From NCBI RefSeq assembly GCF_016772275.1, contig NZ_CP065425.1, forward strand, positions 1,044,001-1,108,000: a stretch of DNA of 64,000 nucleotides. The letters run 5' to 3'. The notes beneath the pieces were generated by a model. The model did not search any database. It worked only from the letters and a program-made list of their open reading frames with translations, and was not told the origin of the DNA. This DNA is from Heyndrickxia vini (GTDB lineage Bacteria; Bacillota; Bacilli; Bacillales; Bacillaceae_C). Both the position numbers and the translations under genes were made by a program. Shown piece after piece: positions 18,159 through 28,016 of the stretch; positions within the stretch are counted from its first letter, which is position 1; every line of letters begins with the position of its first letter.

Positions 18159-20906
18159 TTAATTATATACTGGTACGTCAAAGTGTAAAGTATATTTACC
18201 GACAAGACTATAAAGCTTGCTAATATTTGCTGTTTGTTTGACCGCCCAGCCAATATCTGTTGCATATTGATGGTAAGGATTTTCTGGATACCATCTCATT
18301 TTATATAATGTATTTTGGCCATTATGAATATAGTTCTGACCAATGAGTTGAGCTGCACCTTCAATTGCCTTTGCGATGGAAAACCATCCGTGATCATAAG
18401 CAAATTGTGCACCGCAATCAATTGGACAGCTATCATATGCTCCATACCCAAAAACATTATACACTTTTTTACCGTTAACAACGACACCTTTTGCAAGGCT
18501 TGATGTCCCATTTCCCGTTTCTAGAAGGGAGTGGGAAATTAAATACATTTCGTTAATACTATATTTTTTACTAGCATCAAGAAAAATGGAACCTGTCCCG
18601 GATAAGGACCCTTTTCCATATAAAATTTTACTATCAACTTCAGTTGCAGAAATATTTGTTGTTTTATCTAATAATAAAAACTGATAATACTCTGGTGTAT
18701 TAGGAACAAAAGAATTAGGATTGATGTAGTACTTAATATCTTCGGTTTTGGCATTTCTCCACGTATTATACTTTATTTCATACCAATTTCCCGTAGTGGA
18801 AACAATGGTTACCCTATTCCCTTTAGACAGAGTCCCATATATCCAATAATTTGTTCCGGGTCCTTCGCGTACATTTAGTGTATCAGCATTGACTACTTCT
18901 CCTACGGTAGAACTGATTTTTGTAATATAATCTTTGCTAACATAAGCATTTTTATTACGATATAAATCAGTTTGTGGTGCTTTACTCGATTGAGTGTCTA
19001 CCATTTTGTTAAGTGTTAGATTAGTAGAATACTTTGAAATGATAACTGTATCTAAAGATACATCATCTTTATAAATATAGCCGGTAGTGGCTTTACCGTT
19101 AATATATACGTTAGCTTCATACCAATTTTTCGTATAGGTTTTGAAGTAAAGAAATGTATTTTTTTTGTATGATTTAAGAACTTTACCACTTTGTGATGGT
19201 TTAGCATAAACATTTGTAGAACTCTTTTTCGCTAGTCCTTGCTTGTTTTCTTGCTTAGCTACTAGATTTTCCACATCTTTTTTATAAATATAGCCGGTAG
19301 TTGCCTTACCATTAATATAAACATTAGCTTCGTACCAATTTGTTATATATGTTTTATAGTAAAGGAAGGACCCTTGTTGATAAGACTTGATGGCTTTGCT
19401 GCCTGTAGAAGGCTTCATATAAATTTTCGTTGGAATTTTGGCAGCGATCCCTTGTACTTTATCTTGTGTAGCAGGAATTTGCTCCACATCTTTTTTATAA
19501 ATATAGCCGGTAGTCGCTTTCCCATTAATATAAACATTGGCTTGATACCAATTGGCAGACAAGGTTTTATAGTATAAAAATGAACCTTGATCATATGTTT
19601 TAATGACTTTGCCGTCGGTAGAAGGCTTCACGTAAATATTCGTAGGAATTTTAGTAGCAATTCCTTGAACTTTTTGTTGATTGGAAACAATATTTTCTAC
19701 ATCGTTTTTATAAATATAACCAGTGGTAGCTTTGCCGTTAATATACACATTTGCTTGATACCATCCGGAAATATAGGTTTTATAATATAATAAAGTTCCT
19801 TTACTATATGTTTTTATAACCGTGCCACTAGTTGATGTATTAGCATATATTTTCGTTGAATCTTTTAAAGCAATTCCCCGAACTTTTTGTTGAACGAGAG
19901 TATCTAGATCATTTTTATAGATATAACCTGTGGTGGCTTTCCCATTAATATACACATTGGCTTGGTACCAATTTGAAGTATATGTTTTATAATAAAGCAA
20001 TGTACCAATCGTATAGGATTTAATGACCTTCCCATTTGTAGAAGGTTTTTCATAAATATTCGTAGGATTTTTTGAAGCAATCCCTTGGTCTTTCTGCTGG
20101 GTATCTACAAGATTCTCGACGTCATTAATATTGATAAACCCTGTAGTAGCTACTCCATCGATATACACATTGGCTTGATACCATTCAGACGAGTATGTCT
20201 TGTAGTATAACAATGTGCCTTGTTGATAGGATTTAATCACCTTCCCAGTTGAAGATGGATCAGAATATACATTCGTTTGCCCTTTTATAGCAATTCCTTG
20301 TAATTTAGTTTGGGTAGTTTGGGCAGTTGCTTTAGATTGAATGAATGTTTTACTAGTAGCGTCAGAATCATCCTTAATCTTTTTTGGCTCAGTTTGTTCG
20401 GATTTGTTTGAGGCTTGATCCTTAGTGTCTTTTCGTTGTTTTTGAATCTTGTCTACTTCCCCATTAGTATCTGAAGGATTGGTTGTCTTTCCTTCATTAT
20501 TTGCTTCATCTTGTACATCTTGCACTTCTTCGGGTTGATTACTGTCATTTACTTGGTTGGTTTGATCTTCCGGAGGAGCATCAATTAAAAATTTATTTTC
20601 TATGTACCCGTTATATTCAATATTTGTTTGTGGATCAGTATATTGAATAAAAGAAAAATCTACATCCGTATTCGAATCGAGCAATTGAACATGGGATTGA
20701 TTCGGTATATTGATTACTACGTCACTTTCCGTAGACTCCTCTTTATAGAGTTTAATACTTTCATTGTTTTGATCTCCAGAAGCAAAGACAATTTTGTCCA
20801 ATTTTGTCGGTGAATTCGTCTCCTCAGCACTAACGTTCATCGATGTTAACGAAAAAAATAGCAAAAAAATCGATATCGTTAGTTTTACTAACCTACCTTT
20901 TTTCAT
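18159..20906 (-). CDS. Secreted glucosaminidase with six SH3/GW-like wall-binding repeats
   Basis: A 915-residue exported protein. The signal peptide is residues 1-28 or so (basic start, hydrophobic core ISIFLLFFSLTS, cleavage after NVSA). After one degenerate SH3-like unit comes a low-complexity linker rich in Asp, Glu, Asn and Thr (about 105-190). Six repeats of about 70 residues follow at about 201-618, each with WYQANVYINGKATTGY or a close variant. A bacterial SH3 domain (LNVREGPGTNYWIYGTL) is at about 667-735. The C-terminus is a glucosaminidase domain with catalytic Glu in SHSLLETGNGTS. It should cut peptidoglycan glycan strands outside the cell. I chose ATG 20906 because GGAAGGGGAA lies upstream; a longer frame to 20960 lacks this. 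GW-like modules bind teichoic acids in other Firmicutes, which fits its place in this locus. Confidence 0.85.
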   Translation of the reverse strand: MKKGRLVKLTISIFLLFFSLTSMNVSAEETNSPTKLDKIVFASGDQNNESIKLYKEESTESDVVINIPNQSHVQLLDSNTDVDFSFIQYTDPQTNIEYNGYIENKFLIDAPPEDQTNQVNDSNQPEEVQDVQDEANNEGKTTNPSDTNGEVDKIQKQRKDTKDQASNKSEQTEPKKIKDDSDATSKTFIQSKATAQTTQTKLQGIAIKGQTNVYSDPSSTGKVIKSYQQGTLLYYKTYSSEWYQANVYIDGVATTGFININDVENLVDTQQKDQGIASKNPTNIYEKPSTNGKVIKSYTIGTLLYYKTYTSNWYQANVYINGKATTGYIYKNDLDTLVQQKVRGIALKDSTKIYANTSTSGTVIKTYSKGTLLYYKTYISGWYQANVYINGKATTGYIYKNDVENIVSNQQKVQGIATKIPTNIYVKPSTDGKVIKTYDQGSFLYYKTLSANWYQANVYINGKATTGYIYKKDVEQIPATQDKVQGIAAKIPTKIYMKPSTGSKAIKSYQQGSFLYYKTYITNWYEANVYINGKATTGYIYKKDVENLVAKQENKQGLAKKSSTNVYAKPSQSGKVLKSYKKNTFLYFKTYTKNWYEANVYINGKATTGYIYKDDVSLDTVIISKYSTNLTLNKMVDTQSSKAPQTDLYRNKNAYVSKDYITKISSTVGEVVNADTLNVREGPGTNYWIYGTLSKGNRVTIVSTTGNWYEIKYNTWRNAKTEDIKYYINPNSFVPNTPEYYQFLLLDKTTNISATEVDSKILYGKGSLSGTGSIFLDASKKYSINEMYLISHSLLETGNGTSSLAKGVVVNGKKVYNVFGYGAYDSCPIDCGAQFAYDHGWFSIAKAIEGAAQLIGQNYIHNGQNTLYKMRWYPENPYHQYATDIGWAVKQTANISKLYSLVGKYTLHFDVPVYN
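19050..20304 (-). repeat. Six in-frame coding repeats of about 210 bp
   Basis: These encode the six SH3/GW-like modules of the glucosaminidase. Modules 2-6 are more alike than module 1, which has IDGVATTGFININD in place of INGKATTGYIYKND. The similarity at DNA level makes copy-number change by recombination likely. Confidence 0.85.
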
Positions 20907-21094
20907 ATCGTTCCCCTTCCTTAAAAGTCTTGATGCTTCCAATGAAAACACCAAAAACATTTTAACACTTAAAAACTATGAATCTAGGATATTTTTAAAA
21001 AAAGTCTTATGTTTGTGTGGATTCATGAGGGAAGTACTAGGTTTTTTCCATTTATATCCTTTGATGAAAGAGGAATTTTTTTGTCGAAGTGTGT

Positions 21095-21123
21095 TTTTAA
21101 CTGAAAGAATTTTATGGTACAAT
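21095..21123 (+). promoter_or_regulatory. Candidate promoter of the epimerase gene
   Basis: An extended -10 (TGGTACAAT, hexamer at 21118-21123) with a weak -35 (TTTTAA) 17 bases upstream. It lies about 30 bases before the start codon. Confidence 0.4.
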
Positions 21124-21154
21124 TCTACTAATGCTATTAGGGAGATGAAAAAGT

Positions 21155-22105
21155 ATGGGAAATATTTTAGTTACTGGCGGCGCCGGGTTCATTGGATCCC
21201 ATTTAGTGAAAGAATTATTGAATTTAGGAGAAAATGTTATAGTAGTCGATAACCTGTCAATGGGTTCAAAAGAAAACCTTGATTTAAACAATAAAAATTT
21301 AACGTTTATTGAAGGCGATATTTCCAATCAATCCACTATTACGGAATTATTTAATACGTATACATTTAAAAAAATATTCCATCTAGGGGCTGTTGCAAGT
21401 GTGGCAGCATCCGTAGAACATCCGTTAGAAACTCATTTAACAAATTTAGAAGGAACAATCTATCTTTTAGAGGCTGCAAGAAAACAAAAAGATATCGAAC
21501 GATTTGTATTTGCGTCTTCTGCAGCGGTATATGGAGACGATCCAGCTTTACCAAAGCGTGAAAATTCGCCAATTAAGCCCTTAACTCCTTATGCAATTGA
21601 TAAATATGCCTCTGAACGCTATGTTATTAACTATTCAAAATTATATGGATTGCCTACTGTTGCCTTAAGATTTTTTAATGTATACGGTATTGGACAAAAT
21701 CCATCTTCACCGTATTCAGGGGTTGTATCAATCATCACGGATCGCCTTAAGAAAAAATTGAATGGGGAAGATGCAAGCTTTATCCTATTCGGGGACGGCA
21801 GTCAAACAAGGGATTTTGTGTTTGTAAAGGATGTTGTACAAGCCAATTTATTAGTGTCCAATAACAAGGACGCGATAGGAAATGTGTATAATGTTGGTAC
21901 TGGAGAAAAGATAAGCCTTATGGATCTTATCTCTACTTATATTAAGATTTCGGGAATTGACCTGCCAATTAAAAAGGAAGCTGTAAGATCTGGTGATATT
22001 AAAGATTCTTACGCGGACGTTTCAGCACTTAAATCAATTGGTTTTATGCCTGAATTCACAGTTGAAGAAGGATTAAAGGTATACTGGGAGCACCAGATAA
22101 AATAA
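21155..22105 (+). CDS. NAD-dependent sugar-nucleotide epimerase/dehydratase
   Basis: A 316-residue short-chain dehydrogenase of the extended (GalE-like) type. The NAD-binding Rossmann motif TGGAGFIGSHL is at residues 7-17. The active site shows SSAAVYG and the catalytic Tyr and Lys in YAIDKYASERY. The length fits UDP-sugar 4-epimerases. It would supply an epimerised sugar nucleotide for the glycosyltransferase domains encoded nearby; which sugar (glucose/galactose or N-acetyl forms) is not readable. ATG follows AGGGAG by about eight bases. It is followed by a glycerophosphotransferase gene, about 30 bases on, probably in one transcript. The family call is secure, the substrate is not. Confidence 0.85.
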   Translation: MGNILVTGGAGFIGSHLVKELLNLGENVIVVDNLSMGSKENLDLNNKNLTFIEGDISNQSTITELFNTYTFKKIFHLGAVASVAASVEHPLETHLTNLEGTIYLLEAARKQKDIERFVFASSAAVYGDDPALPKRENSPIKPLTPYAIDKYASERYVINYSKLYGLPTVALRFFNVYGIGQNPSSPYSGVVSIITDRLKKKLNGEDASFILFGDGSQTRDFVFVKDVVQANLLVSNNKDAIGNVYNVGTGEKISLMDLISTYIKISGIDLPIKKEAVRSGDIKDSYADVSALKSIGFMPEFTVEEGLKVYWEHQIK

Positions 22106-22137
22106 ATTCTATTTTGTTTAGTAAGGAGCAATGCATT

Positions 22138-24468
22138 TTGTCTGTATCATTGGATTATTTGAATAAAATTGAGGGAACTGACAATTTTAAAAAAATCATA
22201 GATATCTTTCAAAAAATATATATTCAGCCTGATGATTTATTATGGGATCATGGACAACTAATACAATTTTTTGAAAATAATGTACTAACGATTCTTTCTA
22301 GTCTACTTTATGGTAGTCCGCATAAGAGCAAGATTATCGTAAGTCCGAAGGAACAGCATGATATTTTAATAAGTTTTTTGGAGAATCGTTCAAATGTTAA
22401 GCTCGAGCAATTGGAACAAGAAACGAAACCGCAAGTAATATCAATGCTCTTGGACAAGACGGTTCTATTTTCATTTACTGATTTTCTAAATCGGAACCAA
22501 CTATTTCCAAAAGATTTATCCATTCAAAAAAATGATTTACTTACATTATTTGAGTATTTCTCCGACATCGTACATCATTTTGATACAGAGTGGCTTGAGA
22601 GTATTTCCACTAATAATAAAGTAAGATTATTGACATATTCACTACTAACTCGCGATTATGATATGTTTTTAGAACTTAAAAGTCAAAACAATGGCCTATT
22701 TATAAAAAATGAAAACTTGTATTTTGATAAAGGGGAAAAACCTTACCAGGGCTTTTTATTAGCCAATGGATTTAAAGGCTACTTAGAGCGAACTTATCAT
22801 GATGAAAAAAACATGTATTTCATTGGCCAGTATAGACTTCCGGGATTACAGCTAAACGACTTTTTGAAAAATAAAGTATGTTTAGTGTTAAAGAAAGGAT
22901 CTGGAAAAGAAGTCAAATATGAGTTTGACTATTTTTACAGACGGGACTTAAAAAATTATTATATTGATGAGAACGGTTATGTCGGTCTAAAAGCTAAAAT
23001 TCCTTTAGAAACATTAAAAACCGGTGAGTATAAATTTTTTATTCGGATTTACAGTGTCGATAAAAAGAAACAGTATATCGAAGAACCATTCAATGCGACC
23101 ACCTTATTTAATCGATTTAAAGGGTATAAACGGATTGATAATCAGTACTATTTAATTGCCGTTTCGAAGAAAAATAAAATATCCTTAAAAGTCAAAGGTA
23201 AACAGTCCAAACTTTCGATGTTGCTTCGTAAAGGAGTAACACATATGAATAAAGTTCGGACGAATTTAAGAATTAATCGAGCGATTGCGGTGGACCGATT
23301 ATTATACTTATTAACATATCCTATCTACCATGGGAAAGATATTTGGCTCATTTCAGAACGAGGAGATACGTGTCAGGATAATTCCTATCATTTATTTAAA
23401 TACATTCGAAAAAACTATCCGCGCAAAAGAATATATTATATTCTGGATATGGACAGTAAAGATTACGATAAAATCAAATCTTATAAAAATGTAATTGATA
23501 AAGATTCTAAGAAACATCGAATCCTACTTTTGCATTCAAAAATATTATTAAACTCATATGATGTTGAATCGTATAATACACCAACATATTATTCTAAATC
23601 ATTGTTCCTAAAATCGTTCGGGGATGTCGTGAATTATAAAACGGTCTTCCTTCAACATGGGATATCATATAATGACCCATCCTCTAGTATTAGTAAAAAT
23701 CGTATCGGAAATAATTTAATCATTACCTCATTGCCAAAAGAAACTGAATTTATTATTGAAAATATGAATTATACGAGTGATGAAGTTAAATTAACTGGTT
23801 TCCCCAGATATGATAATTTAAAATACAGAGACAAGGTAAAACGGGAAATATTACTTATGCCAACATGGCGTAGAAATATCGTTCCTAAATCATATTTAAC
23901 GAATGCCGTACATGATGAAGCAGAATTGGAAAAGAAATTCGTTAGCTCGGAATATTATAAGTTTTATAATAATCTGTTGAATTCAGCTGAACTTAGCGAG
24001 CTGATTGATAAGTATGATATTACATTCAAATTTTATCCTCATTATGAGGTTCAACCATTTTTAGATACCTTTAACGTAGGAAATGACAAAATTCAAATTT
24101 TAGGGAAAAATTCCGGGGATGTGCAAGATCTCTTAATTTCGGCTGATTTATTAATTACGGATTATTCCTCTGTCTTTTTTGACTTTGCCGTAATGAAAAA
24201 GCCAATCGTATTTTGCCACTTCGATTATGAGGATTTTTATAAAACACAATATAAAAAAGGTGTGTTTGATTTAAAAACACTTGATTTTGGATATATTTCT
24301 GAAAATCTTCAGGAAACAATCGAAAACATTGAAAAAGTTATCAAAAATAACTTTGAAATGGAACCTGAACACAAGAAAAGTGTGGACGATGTTTTCTATT
24401 ATGATCTTGATGGGAAATATTGTGAAAGAGTTTACGAAGCAATCAATGACCTTTCAAAAAAGAAATAA
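22138..24468 (+). CDS. CDP-glycerol glycerophosphotransferase with long N-terminal extension
   Basis: A 776-residue protein. The C-terminal part (about 390-770) is the TagB/F domain: FLQHGISYNDPSS, MPTWRRN, FYPHYEVQPF and LITDYSSVFFDFAVMKKP. Residues 1-200 are mostly helical and match nothing I recognise; residues 205-350 look beta-rich (FIGQYRLPGLQLNDF). I chose the TTG at 22138, nine bases after AAGGAG; the in-frame TTG at 22114 has no such site. It follows the epimerase gene closely. The WLISERGDTCQDNSYHLF segment before the core parallels the WLVGERPYKAQDTGYHFF of the paralog at 16247. It probably extends or modifies a wall polymer. Confidence 0.82.
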   Translation: MSVSLDYLNKIEGTDNFKKIIDIFQKIYIQPDDLLWDHGQLIQFFENNVLTILSSLLYGSPHKSKIIVSPKEQHDILISFLENRSNVKLEQLEQETKPQVISMLLDKTVLFSFTDFLNRNQLFPKDLSIQKNDLLTLFEYFSDIVHHFDTEWLESISTNNKVRLLTYSLLTRDYDMFLELKSQNNGLFIKNENLYFDKGEKPYQGFLLANGFKGYLERTYHDEKNMYFIGQYRLPGLQLNDFLKNKVCLVLKKGSGKEVKYEFDYFYRRDLKNYYIDENGYVGLKAKIPLETLKTGEYKFFIRIYSVDKKKQYIEEPFNATTLFNRFKGYKRIDNQYYLIAVSKKNKISLKVKGKQSKLSMLLRKGVTHMNKVRTNLRINRAIAVDRLLYLLTYPIYHGKDIWLISERGDTCQDNSYHLFKYIRKNYPRKRIYYILDMDSKDYDKIKSYKNVIDKDSKKHRILLLHSKILLNSYDVESYNTPTYYSKSLFLKSFGDVVNYKTVFLQHGISYNDPSSSISKNRIGNNLIITSLPKETEFIIENMNYTSDEVKLTGFPRYDNLKYRDKVKREILLMPTWRRNIVPKSYLTNAVHDEAELEKKFVSSEYYKFYNNLLNSAELSELIDKYDITFKFYPHYEVQPFLDTFNVGNDKIQILGKNSGDVQDLLISADLLITDYSSVFFDFAVMKKPIVFCHFDYEDFYKTQYKKGVFDLKTLDFGYISENLQETIENIEKVIKNNFEMEPEHKKSVDDVFYYDLDGKYCERVYEAINDLSKKK

Positions 24469-24470
24469 TA

Positions 24471-24512
24471 AAACAAAAAGGTTTCCAAACTTGTTGGAAA
24501 CCTTTTTGTTTT
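24471..24512. terminator. Bidirectional terminator between convergent genes
   Basis: AACAAAAAGGTTTCCAA pairs with TTGGAAACCTTTTTGTT, a perfect 17-base stem with A and T tracts on both sides, so it can serve both strands. Confidence 0.88.
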
Positions 24513-26517
24513 ATTTGCTATTTTCTTTGATGACTTTATAAATGCGATTATTCGATTCTTGATCCCGATATTTTAAAAACTTCGTGGATTTTATTATATT
24601 TTCTTCTTTTGCTTGAAAATTCTTCTTCGCATAATCTTCTAATAAAGCTAGCAATGAATCTTCTTCAAATACAATATCACCTGGTAAATCATTATCTATA
24701 TCAAGATGTGAAGGCTTATCGCCAAAGAATTTATCACGATCAAATTGATAATAAATAATGGGCTTATGAAGAAAGCTGAAATCAAATGCAACACTTGAGT
24801 AATCGGTAACCATTAATGCACTCTCTTTAAGAAGTGTTTGGACATTCACTTCACCCTGACTAATCACTTTAATAGGTGCATTTTTAAAATTAGATGTATA
24901 TTTTTGCATATTCGGATGTAAGCAGAAGACAATGTCAAATTGGTATTCTATTGCTAAATCATGTAACTTTTTATTGGTGACTAATTCATGATATCTCTCA
25001 TAATACTCCGTTTCTAAAAAGTTGCTTTTACTTCCAATCCAATCTCTCCAAGTAGGAATGATAAGAAGTTGTCTTTTTGTAGCAATATCATTTTTTAATA
25101 AATCATCAAATCTGGATAACCCAGTGACAAAAACTTGATCAGGAGTGTAGCCGAATTCATTAATAATCATGTTTTTTTCAAAATCGGAGCTTACTAAAAA
25201 TAGATCTGTATCGAATCCGATGGCATCTTTTCCGTAATTGGCTACCATATTCTTCGTTCCCATAACACCATGTTGCAAAAATACTTTCGTCGCTCGGACT
25301 GCTTGTTTAAATTTTTTTGTTCGGATTGGAAATAAGTAATCTGGATGATGGGAAGAAATTACTCTCGTTGACATAATCGTGTTAAAAATATGTTGTTTCG
25401 ATTTGAAATCTAACACATTCCCTAATGATTCAACATTTTTATATTCGGGAGACTTGGTATCCATAATATAATAAACATGTTTATTTCTATGTTGTTGCCT
25501 CATATATTTAAAAAAATGATAGCCAGTATCCTGTGCTTTATATGTTCGTTCCCCAACAATCCAAATATCTTTCCTTTTAAAAAACGGACGTAATAACCAA
25601 GCCCATCTTAATAATCGATTCATATAAGCAAAATTTTCTCTTGAAAAAATCGTAACTTCAAGTGAGAGATTGTATTTCTTAAACGTAAAATAGGGACTAA
25701 TTACTGCGACAAGATTGTTATCAGTAGCATTTACTTCTTTGATAATGTTTTTGTCCAAAGATATCGGATTTGTAATCCGCTTTACTATTTCCTCTTGATG
25801 ATCATGTACGTGCATGACTAAAAATAAATCGTAAATATCTTCGACAATTAATTTTCCATTGTCGATTTCATGCATAGGTAGTTTTGCTTCATACGAATAG
25901 CGATTAAATCCATATTTAGCAGCTGATTCTTGCTCTAAATGGGTAAAGGTAATAGGAACGATAATTTCCTTACGTGTTTCCCTTCCTTTAAGTAAAACGG
26001 AACAATTTAATAGCAAAGAACTATAAGTGATGATCTTCCCTTTAATATGTACAGTATTTTGTTTGCCTGAAACTTTAATGATTTGGTTTTTTTGCCGAAA
26101 CTTCGGTTCTTGATTGAAAGAAATGGAGAGATTGCCTTTCTTAGTTAAAAATAGATAACTATTCTCTCCGTCAAAAGTAAATGCGTTTTTAATGGTAATG
26201 TGTGTTTTCGCGAAACATCCAAGCCTAATAAATTTATTTGTATCCGTAGTTAAATAAAAATTAAACACTTCTTTTTGATGTTTAATTTGTAGTTGCTTAT
26301 AGATCTTTTCCATATTCATTTCAAAATGAAATGTGGAGGAAGGGGCCATTTCCGCTATCTTTATTGATTGTTCTTTGTCTTGTGAGCGTATCCATAGCTC
26401 ACATGCTTGAAAATTATTCGTGAAGTCCCCTTTAATTATTAAATCATTTGAATTTTGGTGAACTTCTAGTCGGTGAAGAAAGGGTTGCTGACTTTCTTTT
26501 GATTTAGATGAACTCAT
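24511..26517 (-). CDS. CDP-glycerol glycerophosphotransferase, long form
   Basis: A 668-residue TagF-like protein and the longer paralog of the gene at 16247-17947. Core motifs: FLQHGVMGTKNM, IPTWRDWIGSKSNF, CLHPNMQKY, MVTDYSSVAFDFSFLHKP. The N-terminal 280 residues are beta-rich and include an extra segment of about 100 residues absent from the shorter paralog. That segment may bind the polymer or orient the enzyme; this is inference. ATG 26517 has GGTGGT upstream. It is divergent from the next glycerophosphotransferase gene across a gap of about 180 bases. Confidence 0.84.
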   Translation of the reverse strand: MSSSKSKESQQPFLHRLEVHQNSNDLIIKGDFTNNFQACELWIRSQDKEQSIKIAEMAPSSTFHFEMNMEKIYKQLQIKHQKEVFNFYLTTDTNKFIRLGCFAKTHITIKNAFTFDGENSYLFLTKKGNLSISFNQEPKFRQKNQIIKVSGKQNTVHIKGKIITYSSLLLNCSVLLKGRETRKEIIVPITFTHLEQESAAKYGFNRYSYEAKLPMHEIDNGKLIVEDIYDLFLVMHVHDHQEEIVKRITNPISLDKNIIKEVNATDNNLVAVISPYFTFKKYNLSLEVTIFSRENFAYMNRLLRWAWLLRPFFKRKDIWIVGERTYKAQDTGYHFFKYMRQQHRNKHVYYIMDTKSPEYKNVESLGNVLDFKSKQHIFNTIMSTRVISSHHPDYLFPIRTKKFKQAVRATKVFLQHGVMGTKNMVANYGKDAIGFDTDLFLVSSDFEKNMIINEFGYTPDQVFVTGLSRFDDLLKNDIATKRQLLIIPTWRDWIGSKSNFLETEYYERYHELVTNKKLHDLAIEYQFDIVFCLHPNMQKYTSNFKNAPIKVISQGEVNVQTLLKESALMVTDYSSVAFDFSFLHKPIIYYQFDRDKFFGDKPSHLDIDNDLPGDIVFEEDSLLALLEDYAKKNFQAKEENIIKSTKFLKYRDQESNNRIYKVIKENSK

Positions 26518-26700
26518 TTTTTTACCACCAAGCTTATTTTAATTGAATAAAACTTTTCCATTGATATAATAGCAAACAATATTATTATTGCCTATAGTCT
26601 TATCTTGTTTACATTACAGATGACCAAATAATAGTTATTCATGTATAATAGTTACCATTATCGTTAGAGTGAATCAATAATGAAGGGAACGGTCATTTTA

Positions 26701-27894
26701 GTGAAAAAAATTATAAAGGATATTCTAATCCTAGGATATCTCCTCTTTTTTAAGTTTTTTTTCACCATTTTTAGTGCAATGCCATTAAAGAATAAAACAA
26801 CATTTGTTGTTTCATTTGGTGATAATGCAATTTTTATTTATAATGAAATGCTTAAACAAGGTTTTGACAGTGAAATTGTTTTTTTATATAAACAATCATG
26901 TAAGTATAATTTTCAACAACTTGAAAATGTTGTAACGAACCAGTTTGAAACTTTTCATCCTTTGAAGGAAATTAGGTCGATTTATCATCTGGCTACTTCG
27001 AAATTCATTATAGTAGATAATTATTATGGATTTTTATCAAGTATTAAATTGAAGAAAGAGGTAGAATGCATTCAAGTGTGGCATGCTGCAGGTGCGATAA
27101 AAAAGTTTGGACTTCAGGATCAATCAACATTTAAACGAAGCAAAAAAGATATTGATCGGTTCAATCGCGTATATAATCAATTTCATAAAATTGTCGTCGG
27201 CTCGAATCAAATGGCTAACATTTTTATAGAAGCATTCAATGTAAAGGAAACTCAAATGATGAAAACGGGAGTTCCACGCACAGATTTGTTTTTTAATGAA
27301 CCAAAAATGGAGGAAATTCGTGCTAAATTATTTCATGATAATCCTTCATTAAAGAACAAAACTGTAGTATTATACGCACCAACCTTTCGTGATAATCAAC
27401 TTGATTCACAAAAAATCGCTTTAGATCTTCAATTAATGTTTGAAAGATTGGGAAATGAATACGTCCTTTTGCTACGCTTACATCCGGCGATAAAGAATAA
27501 TATAAATTTAGAGGAAGTATTTCCTGGATTTGTTTTTGATTACTCCTCTTATATTGATATTAACGAGCTTCTAATCATAACTGATCTATTAATTAGTGAC
27601 TATTCTTCTGTTCCTTATGAATTTGCCTTTTTGGAAAGACCGATGATCTTTTACGCGTATGATCTGGAAGAATATCAACGGGATAGAGGGCTTTGGGAAA
27701 CGTACGAAAGGATGGTACCAGGTCCTATTGCCGAAAACACCTTAGAGATTATTGAACTGATTGAGGCTAATTCTTTTAATATTCAACAAATCCGCGAATT
27801 TTCATATAAATGGAATGAATTTTCAGTTGGAAAATCAAGTGAACAGTTGGTAAAATATTTACGTGATAAATCAAAAGCGAATGAAACAAACTAG
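26701..27894 (+). CDS. CDP-glycerol glycerophosphotransferase (TagB-like)
   Basis: A 397-residue TagB/F protein. The N-terminus is a hydrophobic stretch (ILILGYLLFFKFFF) as in TagB primases. Core motifs: QVWHAAGAIKKFG (the WHG-type site has Ala in place of Gly), YAPTFRDNQLD, LRLHPAIKNN, LISDYSSVPYEFAFLERP and VPGPIAEN. These variants (WHAAGA, SDYSSVPYEF) are closer to TagB-like members than to the other seven enzymes here. I chose GTG 26701 with AAGGGAA upstream; ATG 26680 is in frame but has no site. It precedes tagD, consistent with a role early in chain synthesis, but the start codon and the exact step are uncertain. Confidence 0.82.
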   Translation: MKKIIKDILILGYLLFFKFFFTIFSAMPLKNKTTFVVSFGDNAIFIYNEMLKQGFDSEIVFLYKQSCKYNFQQLENVVTNQFETFHPLKEIRSIYHLATSKFIIVDNYYGFLSSIKLKKEVECIQVWHAAGAIKKFGLQDQSTFKRSKKDIDRFNRVYNQFHKIVVGSNQMANIFIEAFNVKETQMMKTGVPRTDLFFNEPKMEEIRAKLFHDNPSLKNKTVVLYAPTFRDNQLDSQKIALDLQLMFERLGNEYVLLLRLHPAIKNNINLEEVFPGFVFDYSSYIDINELLIITDLLISDYSSVPYEFAFLERPMIFYAYDLEEYQRDRGLWETYERMVPGPIAENTLEIIELIEANSFNIQQIREFSYKWNEFSVGKSSEQLVKYLRDKSKANETN

Positions 27895-28016
27895 TATAAA
27901 TAAAATTGTGGTTTAAATTATATAAATATTGAATTATAATTAATTATGAATGCTGCGAAATTTAAATATTTATGTCGAATGACTTTTTATTAAAAATAAG
28001 GAAGTGTGTTTTCATT

